Assembly: GCA_001247695.2 (NCBI GenBank)
Contig: LGRX02027907.1
Coordinates: 1 to 25,615, forward strand
From: Cymbomonas tetramitiformis
Taxonomy: Eukaryota; Chlorophyta; Pyramimonadophyceae; Pyramimonadales; Pyramimonadaceae
Reading direction: 5' to 3'
Length of the DNA: 25,615 nucleotides
The first letter of the stretch is position 1, and each line of letters begins with the position of its first letter. The notes under the pieces were generated by a model. The model did not search any database and was not told the origin of the DNA. It was given only the letters and a program-made list of their open reading frames with translations. The position numbers and the translations under genes are program-made. Positions 16,205 through 23,293 of the stretch are shown piece after piece.

Positions 16205-16679
16205 TCATTTATCTTTCCAATAGTCTTTCCCATAAGAAACAAATATCTCTTGCTTCTTTTTTACATTTGATGTTAATCGAACTTTTCCTACAGAATTTAT
16301 TTTAGCATTATTTTTGCATTTGATTCTTTTGGCACTTTGAGGGGTACAATCATTGAACTTACCGGCAACTGAATTTGTTTTCGATGCATCATAAAACAGA
16401 TTATTATTCTTTTTTCCAAATATGTGTTCTTCGATTCAATGGAGGTAACTCATTCATTGTCAATCGTTGCGTGCCGACGGTGTATCGACCCACTAACTTA
16501 TCTTTTTTCAAGTCTTCTTTGGCATATACCCCAAGACCTGAATTCGGAATACCACTTTCATTTATATTAACTACTCTATGAACATAACAATAAGGACTAT
16601 ATTTACAAGTCATATTTTTGCATTGATTTCCACTACTTTTCGAAATAGCTATACACCTTTCACAAGATGTTTTCTTCAT
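16205..16679 (-). pseudogene. Zinc-knuckle plus SET-domain protein, two frameshifts
   Basis: The open part (16679-16404) has a Cys/His knuckle (C6, C9, C20, C25, C31, H34) of the kind common in giant-virus proteins. The start of a SET domain follows (SGIPNSGLGVYA, about 41-52, then VGRYT). The frame breaks after IWKKE at a short A run (about 16405-16411). The rest of the SET fold is in a second frame (SVAGKFNDC, then NNAKI and KVRLTS). Its C-terminal YGKDYW motif is in a third frame, ending at a TGA at 16205-16207. SET proteins methylate lysines, often on histones; viral forms act on host chromatin. The start codon overlaps the ATPase stop (ATGA). Both breaks are small indels, so the gene is recently broken or mis-assembled. 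Confidence 0.65.
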
Positions 16680-17596
16680 AAGTTATGATTTATTTTTTCA
16701 GGAATAATAAATTCATCAAATCTTTTTCGAAACATCGATGCATGATTGTCTTTTGGATGTAAATCGATTAATAGAAATGAATGTGGTTCATTGATAGCAT
16801 GTGCATATACTTCATAGAAAGTCGTTTCGTCAATTTCACCGGCACAAGATTCATATATTTCTTGTAATTCTTTTTTGTCTTTCATTTTAAATACCGCCAA
16901 AGAAGTTGCATTGTTTTTTACGGCTCTTGGGCAAGAACGAAATTGGCTTTTGAAGTTCTGAATGCAAATGTAACAACTTATTCCTAAAGCCCCACCGGTT
17001 TCAAAATCAGCTATATGTCGATGTCTTGTGATAAAATTTAGAAATTTTGGAGTTCGAAACAAATTCGTTGATTGACAATCATCGACAAAAACAGCCAATA
17101 TAGGACGTTGACCATTATATTTATGTACGGGCTTTTCGAAACCGTCTGATGTCAAAAATTCGAGCAATAATTCTGGGTCGATATCATCGATAAAGATATT
17201 TCTATTATTTAATTTATCCATCAACAAATTCCATTTTTTCAAGTCTTCATGATATTTCAAATATATGTCTCTTTCTCCTTCGGCTTTTTGAATAATATCA
17301 TTGATAACATTTGAAGCATCGTCGGGTTCGTACACATCTTCGGAGTCGATATCTAATGATTTCATTAATTTTTTGTTTGAATTAAATGTAGGACTTATTA
17401 CAAATATTCGATGTAATGACCCTTCTTTTTTCAACATTTTCAAATAATTAGTCACCGCAACTGATTTTCCGCTTCCTCTTTTGCCTATAAAAATTGAATT
17501 TTGATGAGCTTTTAACATGTTCGGTCCGGTTTTGATATTGAAAGCACTTCCATTTGGCACATCGATATTCATATCTTTTACCTTTACAATCTTCAT
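16676..17596 (-). CDS. A32-like DNA packaging ATPase, copy B
   Basis: 306 residues, intact. Canonical P-loop at 38-45 (GKRGSGKS), Walker B in ILAVFVDDCQ and a sensor Gln in YICIQNF. RHRH and the C-terminal DLHPKDNHASMFRKRFDEFIIP are shared with copy A at 3736-4647. It would drive genome packaging into the capsid. Of the two copies this one keeps the consensus P-loop and is the better candidate for the working enzyme. Its stop overlaps the SET start by the ATGA arrangement. Its start is 51 bases from the divergent methyltransferase start, so the two probably share a promoter region (17597-17647, with TATATGTATA). Confidence 0.92.
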   Translation of the reverse strand: MKIVKVKDMNIDVPNGSAFNIKTGPNMLKAHQNSIFIGKRGSGKSVAVTNYLKMLKKEGSLHRIFVISPTFNSNKKLMKSLDIDSEDVYEPDDASNVINDIIQKAEGERDIYLKYHEDLKKWNLLMDKLNNRNIFIDDIDPELLLEFLTSDGFEKPVHKYNGQRPILAVFVDDCQSTNLFRTPKFLNFITRHRHIADFETGGALGISCYICIQNFKSQFRSCPRAVKNNATSLAVFKMKDKKELQEIYESCAGEIDETTFYEVYAHAINEPHSFLLIDLHPKDNHASMFRKRFDEFIIPEKINHNL

Positions 17597-17647
17597 TAAA
17601 GATATATGTATAGTTTGTTTATTATTTTTTTAAAAGAAACTAAAGTA

Positions 17648-18364
17648 ATGATAAGTTTACACAACGATGATTGTTTTAACATTTTCCCTAACATTCCAAG
17701 AAATTCAATAGACCTTTTCATTTGTGATTTACCATACAATCAAACAAATTGTTCTTGGGACAAGATTCCTTTCGATTTAGATAAATTATGGATTGAATTA
17801 ATGAGAATAGGTAAAAGAAATTCAGCCTATATCTTTTCTACTACCACTAAATTTGGACATAGCATTATTGAAAGTAATAAGAAGATGTTTCGATATGATA
17901 TCGTATATGAGAAAACGATGTCATTAGGCTTTTATCATGCAAATCAAATGCCTTTGAGAAGTCATGAAATGATATATGTCTTTTACAAACATTTACCAAC
18001 ATTTAATCCAATAATGATTGAAGGTCACAAACCCTACGTAAGACAAGGTCAAGGTCCTCGGACAGAATTATACACTCATTACACCGATAGAACACCAACC
18101 ATTTGTAAAGATGGAAAAAGATTTCCAAGAAGTGTTATCAAATTTTCGAATGGAAATTACAAAAGCAAACATCCTTGTAGTAAACCGTACGATTTGTTCG
18201 AATGGATAATTAAATCTTACTCTAATGCTTACGATAATGTATTGGATTGTTGTATGGGTATTGGAAATTCAGGTTTAGCATGTAAAAATCTAAAACGTAA
18301 CTATATAGGTATCGAAATTGATAAGAAATATTTTGAAATAGCAAAAGAAAATATTGATGTTTAA
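17648..18364 (+). CDS. DNA N6-adenine/N4-cytosine methyltransferase
   Basis: 238 residues from the ATG at 17648; an upstream Met-like start would add a hydrophobic leader not seen in this family. Catalytic motif IV is DLPY at 27-30, followed by a Trp-containing NCSWDKIPF. Motif I is near the C terminus (LDCCMGIGNSG, about 199-209) followed by NYIGIEID, and HPCSKPYDLFEWII precedes it. The IV-before-I order is that of the beta group of amino-methyltransferases such as phage and bacterial orphan enzymes. It uses S-adenosylmethionine to methylate A or C in a specific site. No restriction partner is visible. It could protect the element or mark its DNA; adenine as target is the likelier guess. The frame is intact. 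Confidence 0.9.
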   Translation: MISLHNDDCFNIFPNIPRNSIDLFICDLPYNQTNCSWDKIPFDLDKLWIELMRIGKRNSAYIFSTTTKFGHSIIESNKKMFRYDIVYEKTMSLGFYHANQMPLRSHEMIYVFYKHLPTFNPIMIEGHKPYVRQGQGPRTELYTHYTDRTPTICKDGKRFPRSVIKFSNGNYKSKHPCSKPYDLFEWIIKSYSNAYDNVLDCCMGIGNSGLACKNLKRNYIGIEIDKKYFEIAKENIDV

Positions 18365-18379
18365 ATTTTATTTTAGAAA

Positions 18380-18441
18380 AGTTAAAGTCAGAGTTAAAGT
18401 AAGAGTTAGAGTTAGAGTTAGAGTTAGAGTTAAAATTAGAA
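18380..18441. repeat. (GTTAGA)n array
   Basis: About ten degenerate hexamers (GTTAAA, GTCAGA, GTAAGA, GTTAGA) begin 16 bases after the methyltransferase stop. Confidence 0.85.
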
Positions 18442-18515
18442 TGAAAGAAAATAATGTTAATAATTTCGTTTATACACCGTTTTACATTTTCTAATTTTTT
18501 TATTTTTTCATGACC

Positions 18516-18532
18516 GTATGACAGTATGACAT
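18516..18532. repeat. 17-nt motif shared with the edge of island I
   Basis: GTATGACAGTATGACAT is identical to 3276-3292. A further ATGACC lies 8 bases to the left. It stands at the AT-rich to GC-richer transition before island II. Confidence 0.75.
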
Positions 18533-18536
18533 ATAC

Positions 18537-18580
18537 AGTCAGAGTTAAAGTCAGAGTTAGAGTTGAAGTTAGAGTTAGAA
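18537..18580. repeat. (GTTAGA)n array before island II
   Basis: About seven hexamers with variants GTTAAA, GTCAGA, GTTGAA. The array can be read as a Val-Arg repeat in the frame of the next gene, but the real start is taken downstream of it. Confidence 0.8.
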
Positions 18581-18624
18581 TAAAACCTAAAGTCCGCGGT
18601 AACTTTCGCACACTTCAAACCACT

Positions 18625-19053
18625 ATGAAAACACGAAACAAACTAAAGGGAAAAGCAAAAGTTGCTGAAACTATTTTTATCGACCGATGCAAACCGGAAT
18701 CGGAAACGGATGAGGACGATAGCAACTTACTTATCCCTACCCCACCACCCCGCGATCCCTTCTGCCGACACCTCTCCGCGGAATCGCCCAAGCTGCCCGA
18801 TGGGGGCGACGCGATGACGTGCTGGGAGTGTGAAATGAAAGTATGCTACTTTTGTTGTTATTTCAACAAAGGTAATGCGAAAGGCAGTATTCACGTTTTT
18901 GACATTAAAGGTTTCGAAGACAAGGACTTAATATTGTGCGATGAGTGCACGGATTACCTTGGGCACTTTGTGAAACTTGGCGAGGACGTTCCCCCTCCTT
19001 TTGACAAGGAGAAAGAACGCATTAGACAAGCTAACTTAGCACAAAAGAAGTAG
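18625..19053 (+). CDS. Cys-rich putative zinc-binding protein (accessory island II)
   Basis: 142 residues from MKTRNK at 18625. An in-frame ATG at 18526 would only translate the hexamer array as Val-Arg repeats, so it is rejected. A basic N terminus (KLKGKAKV) leads to an acidic stretch and a Pro-rich part (PTPPPRDPFCRHL). A Cys cluster, CWECEMKVCYFCCYF, follows at about 65-79, and CDECTDYLGHF lies some 30 residues later. Two C-x2-C pairs and extra Cys suggest a treble-clef or FYVE/PHD-like zinc fold, though no known family is matched. It is visibly richer in G+C than the neighbouring methyltransferase. The gene is convergent with the coiled-coil gene at 19143-19820. Function unknown. Confidence 0.65.
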   Translation: MKTRNKLKGKAKVAETIFIDRCKPESETDEDDSNLLIPTPPPRDPFCRHLSAESPKLPDGGDAMTCWECEMKVCYFCCYFNKGNAKGSIHVFDIKGFEDKDLILCDECTDYLGHFVKLGEDVPPPFDKEKERIRQANLAQKK

Positions 19054-19142
19054 CAAAGAGACAGTAAGTAGACATAGCATACAACTATTAAATAATAATA
19101 GCTATTGTAATACAAGAAGTGTTTCGTGTATGTTTCAATTGC

Positions 19143-19820
19143 CTATGCTGCTTCTATCTCGTTGTCGTCTCCGCGTTTGCGTTTCGTAGCACGGTCAAGG
19201 CCCTCCTGAATAAGGGCCCCGGTGTTCCGTAGGACCCCGCCAATCCCACCTTGTTGTGCTGTCAATTGCTCTTTTAAGAGACGGATTTCTTCCGCTTGTT
19301 TGAGGGTTTTTATTTCCTCTTCAGCTTGTTTTAGGCGAAAGCTAGCCAGTTCTTCTTTTTCTGCTGCAACTTTACTCATCGCTGCAGCGTCTTCTTCGGA
19401 AATATAGCCTTGAGTGCGTGCCAACCTGGCGGTGTGCAACTTGCGATCATCGGCCTCACGCTTCAACTTCAAAATAGCGTGGGCGTCTTCGTTGGCTTTG
19501 CGACACAACCGTAATCCGTTATAGAACTGAACCTGGTTCTCAAAGTTTAGAACGGACTGTCCTAAAGTGATGGCCTGGTTTGCTGAACCTGTTCCTGCTG
19601 AAAGTACCTGAGCGATCTCACTTTGATTATTTCCGTAGTCGTCTACGAAGTGTGCGAGTGAGTCACCAGTTTCCGTATCAAGAATAGAAACCGTGAGCTT
19701 AACCTGATACTTTCGATGTAAAGCACCGTTTACGTTTTTTTCCCATTGTTTGAACCTTTTGCATTTCTGAACATCAATGTCATGCGAGTCAGGCTCCCAC
19801 ACTCCTTGAGACTCCGCCAT
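19143..19820 (-). CDS. Coiled-coil protein with C-terminal nuclear signal (accessory island II)
   Basis: 225 residues, ATG at 19818-19820. The N-terminal half is globular (KCKRFKQWEKNVNGALHRKY, VSILDTETGDSLAHFVDDYG). An Ala/Glu/Lys/Leu-rich helix of about 80 residues follows, running from about 108 to 190 (KLKREADDRK, AAEKEELASFRLKQAEEEIK) and predicted to form a coiled coil. Near the end, TKRKRGDD at about 212-219 is a classical monopartite nuclear localisation signal. The long intergenic region upstream is shared head-to-head with the 407-residue gene. Codon use is rich in G/C third positions compared with core genes. No family is recognised. A nuclear structural or DNA-organising role is inference. 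Confidence 0.7.
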   Translation of the reverse strand: MAESQGVWEPDSHDIDVQKCKRFKQWEKNVNGALHRKYQVKLTVSILDTETGDSLAHFVDDYGNNQSEIAQVLSAGTGSANQAITLGQSVLNFENQVQFYNGLRLCRKANEDAHAILKLKREADDRKLHTARLARTQGYISEEDAAAMSKVAAEKEELASFRLKQAEEEIKTLKQAEEIRLLKEQLTAQQGGIGGVLRNTGALIQEGLDRATKRKRGDDNEIEAA

Positions 19821-19959
19821 GGTTATTACCTACAAAAACTTAAGTGTGGGAGATATATAGTAAGCTAATGTTTTTCTCACTGGTAAAGTTATAGGCGTAG
19901 CACCCTTTAGATTTATTAAATAAGTCACTTTCGACCGTTAGATTAAAATTTGTTAACCC

Positions 19960-20104
19960 ACGTATGCATGGGCGTGTCGCACGTATGAGATCGATATCGA
20001 GAGACCCTGCGAACGTATGCACTATTGAAAATACCGTATGCACTATTTGATATCACGTATGCACTTACATCAGCCACGTATGCATTAAAAATCTTACGTG
20101 TACT
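19960..20104. promoter_or_regulatory. ACGTATGCA motif array with 21-bp phasing
   Basis: ACGTATGCA or close variants start at 19960, 19980 (ACGTATGAG), 20013, 20034 (CCGTATGCA), 20055, 20076 and about 20096 (ACGTGTAC). Four in a row are exactly 21 bases apart, two helical turns, on one DNA face. The array lies between divergent genes starting at 19820 and 20181. It is best read as a bidirectional operator or enhancer; an iteron-type origin is the alternative. Confidence 0.75.
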
Positions 20105-20141
20105 CCAACTTCAACTCCAACTCTAACTCTAACTCTAACTC
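20102..20141. repeat. Inverted (CTCTAA)n array
   Basis: The complement of the GTTAGA hexamer array, the only one in this orientation. With the plus-oriented array at 21434-21490 it flanks the 407-residue gene as an inverted pair. Confidence 0.85.
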
Positions 20142-20180
20142 AGATTTCGCGCGAAAGGTAACTCAACAGCACCTACAAAA

Positions 20181-21404
20181 ATGCAAGCAAAAATTATTGA
20201 ATATACTGGCGTTAGAGGTGCCGAGTGTAATTGGGATTGTTTTTCAGGAAAGAAACCCGATGTAAACCTTCGTCGCGAGAAAATTAAGAAGGGAACGCGA
20301 TGTGTCGTTCCAAACAACCAAGCTGCTGACTTGTATTACGGTACTATTGACGTAGTCCGATGTACTCGCAGCACTGAAAACGGTGTTTGTGAACGACACT
20401 GGAAGTGGTTCATAGAAATATTGTTGATGGCTTGGGAGTATTGTCGTTTGATTGCTCCACCGTTTTTTACCGAATACATAACAGCCAACGACACGCGTGC
20501 AAACGAACTGGCGGACAGGTTTGCTGTGTGTTTGTTGCAAGTTGTTCACAGACAACAACGCCCCGAGACAGAATTGCCTGCTTTTGAGGGAATTGCACCT
20601 GGTCTTCCAATCGCCGGAGGTTCGCAGTCTGTTTCTGAAGCTATCGTTCCGTACGAGGCAACTAACGTTGCTTCTACCGCCATCGTTCCGTACGAGGCAA
20701 CTAAGGTCGAAGAGCCCACAATTAAAATAAGTATTCCGGTCGACTGCACGGAGGAAGTACGAGAAACGTTTGAACGGGTACAAGACTTGAATAAAAGAGT
20801 TTTTGCGTTCACGGAGAACCTAAAAAAACTCCAAGTTCGCAACGAGTCGTATTCTGAAAGTTTGCTGACTTTTGAACAGTATGCAAACACGTGCGAGTCT
20901 GTAATCCGCGAGCTTTTGTGTCGTCTGGCCGAATATGGTGAAGGCGACGAAGAAGGAGGTTTCAGCGATCAGTATTTTATGGCGGATTTTAAAGACTATA
21001 AGGGGGACTTAAACCAGTGGGTTTTGGAGTCCCACGACCAAGCCAAGTCACTGTTGAAAGCTCTGAAGATAAAAGGGAAAAAAAGAACTGCTTCAAAAAT
21101 AATGGCCCTGGAAAGGACCAAAGACCAGCAGGCGATTGCCGATGCCGAAAGTGCAAAACGTCGTTTAATTGCTTGGTGCCAGCAGCCTTCTGAAGAGGAA
21201 CAGCAACGACAACGTGAATATGACTTAAAAAAGGCTGAAACCCTTGCAAGGATGGCGGCTGAGAAACTGGCTGCCAGGCCTGTGAGAAAGTGCCAGTGGC
21301 CAATTATTTCCGAACAAGAGTTTCTTGCAAAGTTAGACGCTGGTGAAGAAGTTTTTTTTGATACTGATAATAAAGTTTACCGTGCAAAACCTGCTAAAAA
21401 ATAA
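20181..21404 (+). CDS. Cys-motif plus coiled-coil protein, 407 aa (accessory island II)
   Basis: Starts at ATG 20181, 40 bases after the inverted hexamer array. The N-terminal 80 residues are Cys/Trp-rich (CNWDCFSGKK, GTRC) and contain CTRSTENGVCERHW, the same motif as in the 289-residue protein at 2045-2914. A helical part with Trp and Tyr follows. A 39-bp tandem duplication at 20643-20704 then gives two IVPYEAT copies 13 residues apart. A coiled coil spans about 190-245, and the C-terminal part (about 300-385) is Lys/Glu/Gln-rich helix (EEEQQRQREYDLKKAETLARM). There is no membrane segment. The higher GC resembles the other island genes. The family is unknown; the pairing of a Cys motif and coiled coil suggests an oligomeric nucleic-acid- or protein-binding factor. 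Confidence 0.72.
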   Translation: MQAKIIEYTGVRGAECNWDCFSGKKPDVNLRREKIKKGTRCVVPNNQAADLYYGTIDVVRCTRSTENGVCERHWKWFIEILLMAWEYCRLIAPPFFTEYITANDTRANELADRFAVCLLQVVHRQQRPETELPAFEGIAPGLPIAGGSQSVSEAIVPYEATNVASTAIVPYEATKVEEPTIKISIPVDCTEEVRETFERVQDLNKRVFAFTENLKKLQVRNESYSESLLTFEQYANTCESVIRELLCRLAEYGEGDEEGGFSDQYFMADFKDYKGDLNQWVLESHDQAKSLLKALKIKGKKRTASKIMALERTKDQQAIADAESAKRRLIAWCQQPSEEEQQRQREYDLKKAETLARMAAEKLAARPVRKCQWPIISEQEFLAKLDAGEEVFFDTDNKVYRAKPAKK

Positions 21405-21433
21405 GGCGACAACTTTTGTGCAAGATCCCCATC

Positions 21434-21490
21434 TTAGGTTAGAGTTAGAGTAAAAGTTAAAGTTAGGGTTAGGGTTAGAGTTAGAGTTAG
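21434..21490. repeat. (GTTAGA)n array with true TTAGGG copies
   Basis: About nine hexamers, including GTTAGGGTTAGGGTTAG at about 21464-21480, the closest match in the window to the vertebrate/fungal-type telomere repeat. It follows the end of island II. Confidence 0.9.
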
Positions 21491-21598
21491 CATCGGGCAA
21501 TTTGCTGTGCTGAAATACTTTTGACTTATTATTTTTGTTGATATTATATTTGTATTTACTGTTGAAAAGTTTATTTAAGACACCCAATTTACTCAGTC

Positions 21599-21663
21599 TG
21601 AGTTAAAGTTAGAGTTGAAGTTAGAGTTGGAGTTAGAGTTGGAGTTAAAGTTAGAGTTAGAAT
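21599..21663. repeat. (GTTAGA)n array before the morphogenesis block
   Basis: About eleven hexamers with GTTGGA, GTTGAA and GTTAAA variants. Its end touches the stop codon of the leftward DUF5754-like gene. Confidence 0.88.
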
Positions 21664-21953
21664 TACCACAACAACTTGTCAGCAAAATAACTATTTGTCC
21701 CTTTTTTATTTCTGTATTTATTATGTCTCAATTTGTACAACTTCCTCCTTTGGTTCGCATACTTGATACCTTTTAACTTAATATAAGATGGATAATCCAT
21801 CATACCGCACAACCCGACACTCGCTAATTTTCCATCAGTTTTCTTATCAAACACATCAATCTTCTTATCTTTATTTGTTGATATCTTGACATATACATTC
21901 AATTTGTTTGCTTTATCTTTAGTGTATTGAGATATTGAATACTTACAAGTCAT
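21663..21953 (-). CDS. DUF5754-like small viral protein
   Basis: 96 residues, ATG at 21951-21953. A basic, Lys/Tyr-rich protein with the pattern hydrophilic N terminus, then LCGMMDYPSYIKL, then RRKLYKLRHNK and a YFADKLLW end. This layout (G..DY..., R..Y..RH..., ..LLW at the C terminus) resembles a short protein found widely in PLVs, virophages and giant viruses (DUF5754-type). The match is from memory of the pattern. It is divergent from the lipase-like gene with about 27 bases between starts, and the stop codon abuts the hexamer array. A virion-associated role is presumed in the family but not established here. Confidence 0.5.
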   Translation of the reverse strand: MTCKYSISQYTKDKANKLNVYVKISTNKDKKIDVFDKKTDGKLASVGLCGMMDYPSYIKLKGIKYANQRRKLYKLRHNKYRNKKGTNSYFADKLLW

Positions 21954-21980
21954 TTATATAGTCTATGTTATTATATTAGT

Positions 21981-23293
21981 ATGCAAGGGTCTTTGTGCTC
22001 ACCATTGAATAATTTCTGCAACAATAAAGTGTTAAATTCATCGAACAAGATACTTAATTTTCAAAATAACAATAATATTTATTCAGTTTCAGATTTGAAT
22101 AAAAGGTTTGAGTCAAATGAAAGTGAAAAGAAACGATATAGAGTTCAAATGAATAGCTTGTTCAAACAATTAGGTGACTTACAACCGTCACAAATTCAAC
22201 AATCATTTTCCAATAGTCTTAGGGAAAAGGCTCTCCATGTTGGAATATCTTCTTATCTCGGTTCAAGAAATTATCAATCTGATTTATTATTTCCGGGCGG
22301 TTATGAACATAATACCTATGTGACCGCTCAAAAACAATTGAATAAAGATATTCTCAACAATCGATTTAATATCGACCCGGAGCTTTCAAATTATGACGCC
22401 GTAATACTCAATAATGGAAATAATCAAATACATATTGCATATCACGGTGCGTCGTCAAATCCATCCTTCTTAAATGAAGATAAAGCGGACATATTTTCGG
22501 TGATTAAAGGTAAACATGAAACACGAGATTCATTTTTAAGAGCTGAAAAGGTATATTTAGACACATTGAAAAGTATCCTAATCATGACATTGAATTGTTA
22601 GGGACATCTTTGGGCGGTGCGAAATCCATTCATGTCGGTGAGAAATTCAATATTAAATCAACGACCTTCAATCCATTTCTATCACATATACATACTCCTA
22701 AAGTCAATGGAAATGCACCGCAAAATATTCATCGAGTTGTAACTGATTGGGCCACTGCGGGAGCTTTGAAAATACCATCAAATTCAAATAGAAAGTTGTT
22801 TCATTACTTCGAAAACAAGAACCCTTATGATTTATTCAAAGCACCGTATCAATATATCACTTCGCCGCATAATCTCAAACAATTCTTTCAAATGCCAAAG
22901 AATAACAAAGTTAATAAGGTAAATTTATTGAAATCTACATTCAATACTATAGGGACCGGACTCGATGTGTTGATGTTCGGAAATGCTTTGAATGACGCAA
23001 GAAATCTTTCATCAAAAAATGTTGGAAGTGATGAATTTAACAATCGAATTTCAGAAGATTTAAATCCATTAGGAATGTTAGGAGTAAATTTCGATATCGA
23101 CAAAAATTACTTGCATGACGACGCACCCTTAGAAGCAAGATTATTGGCTGATTATATATCAACCAAAGGTCCTCAAAGAATGACATCATTTGATAGAAGT
23201 ATAGATAAATCACAATCAAATAAGTATACATCCATCAATGAAAATATGATTAAAGATGAAAATAATAATCTTTTGGTAAATTATGGAACGTGA
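21981..23293 (+). pseudogene. Class 3 lipase-like alpha/beta hydrolase, frameshifted
   Basis: The first frame (21981-22601, ATG) has an Asn/Ser-rich N terminus and then NQIHIAYHGASSNP, the oxyanion-side strand of a lipase fold. The second frame (open to 23293) has ELLGTSLGGAKSIHVGEKF, the nucleophile elbow GxSxG with its Ser. A region with His and Asp candidates follows (RVVTDWATAG, LSHIHTP). The frames join near 22568-22575 at a short A run, so one indel separates the two halves of the catalytic site. Lipases of this class occur in PLV and virophage-like elements and may open host membranes at entry or release (established for some viruses; inference here). The second part ends with a helical C terminus and a TGA at 23291-23293. 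It sits just before the capsid genes. Confidence 0.72.

Noticed and set aside
18526..18624. N-terminal Val-Arg repeat extension of the Cys-rich protein
   Set aside because: It is only the hexamer array translated; an ATG in good position follows at 18625 where coding character begins.
20244..20890. Reverse-strand frames opposite the 407-residue gene
   Set aside because: They mirror a well-supported plus-strand gene and contain no recognisable motifs.
15521..21663. CRISPR array or true telomere end
   Set aside because: The hexamers have no spacers, and genes continue on both sides in both orientations, so these are internal degenerate arrays.
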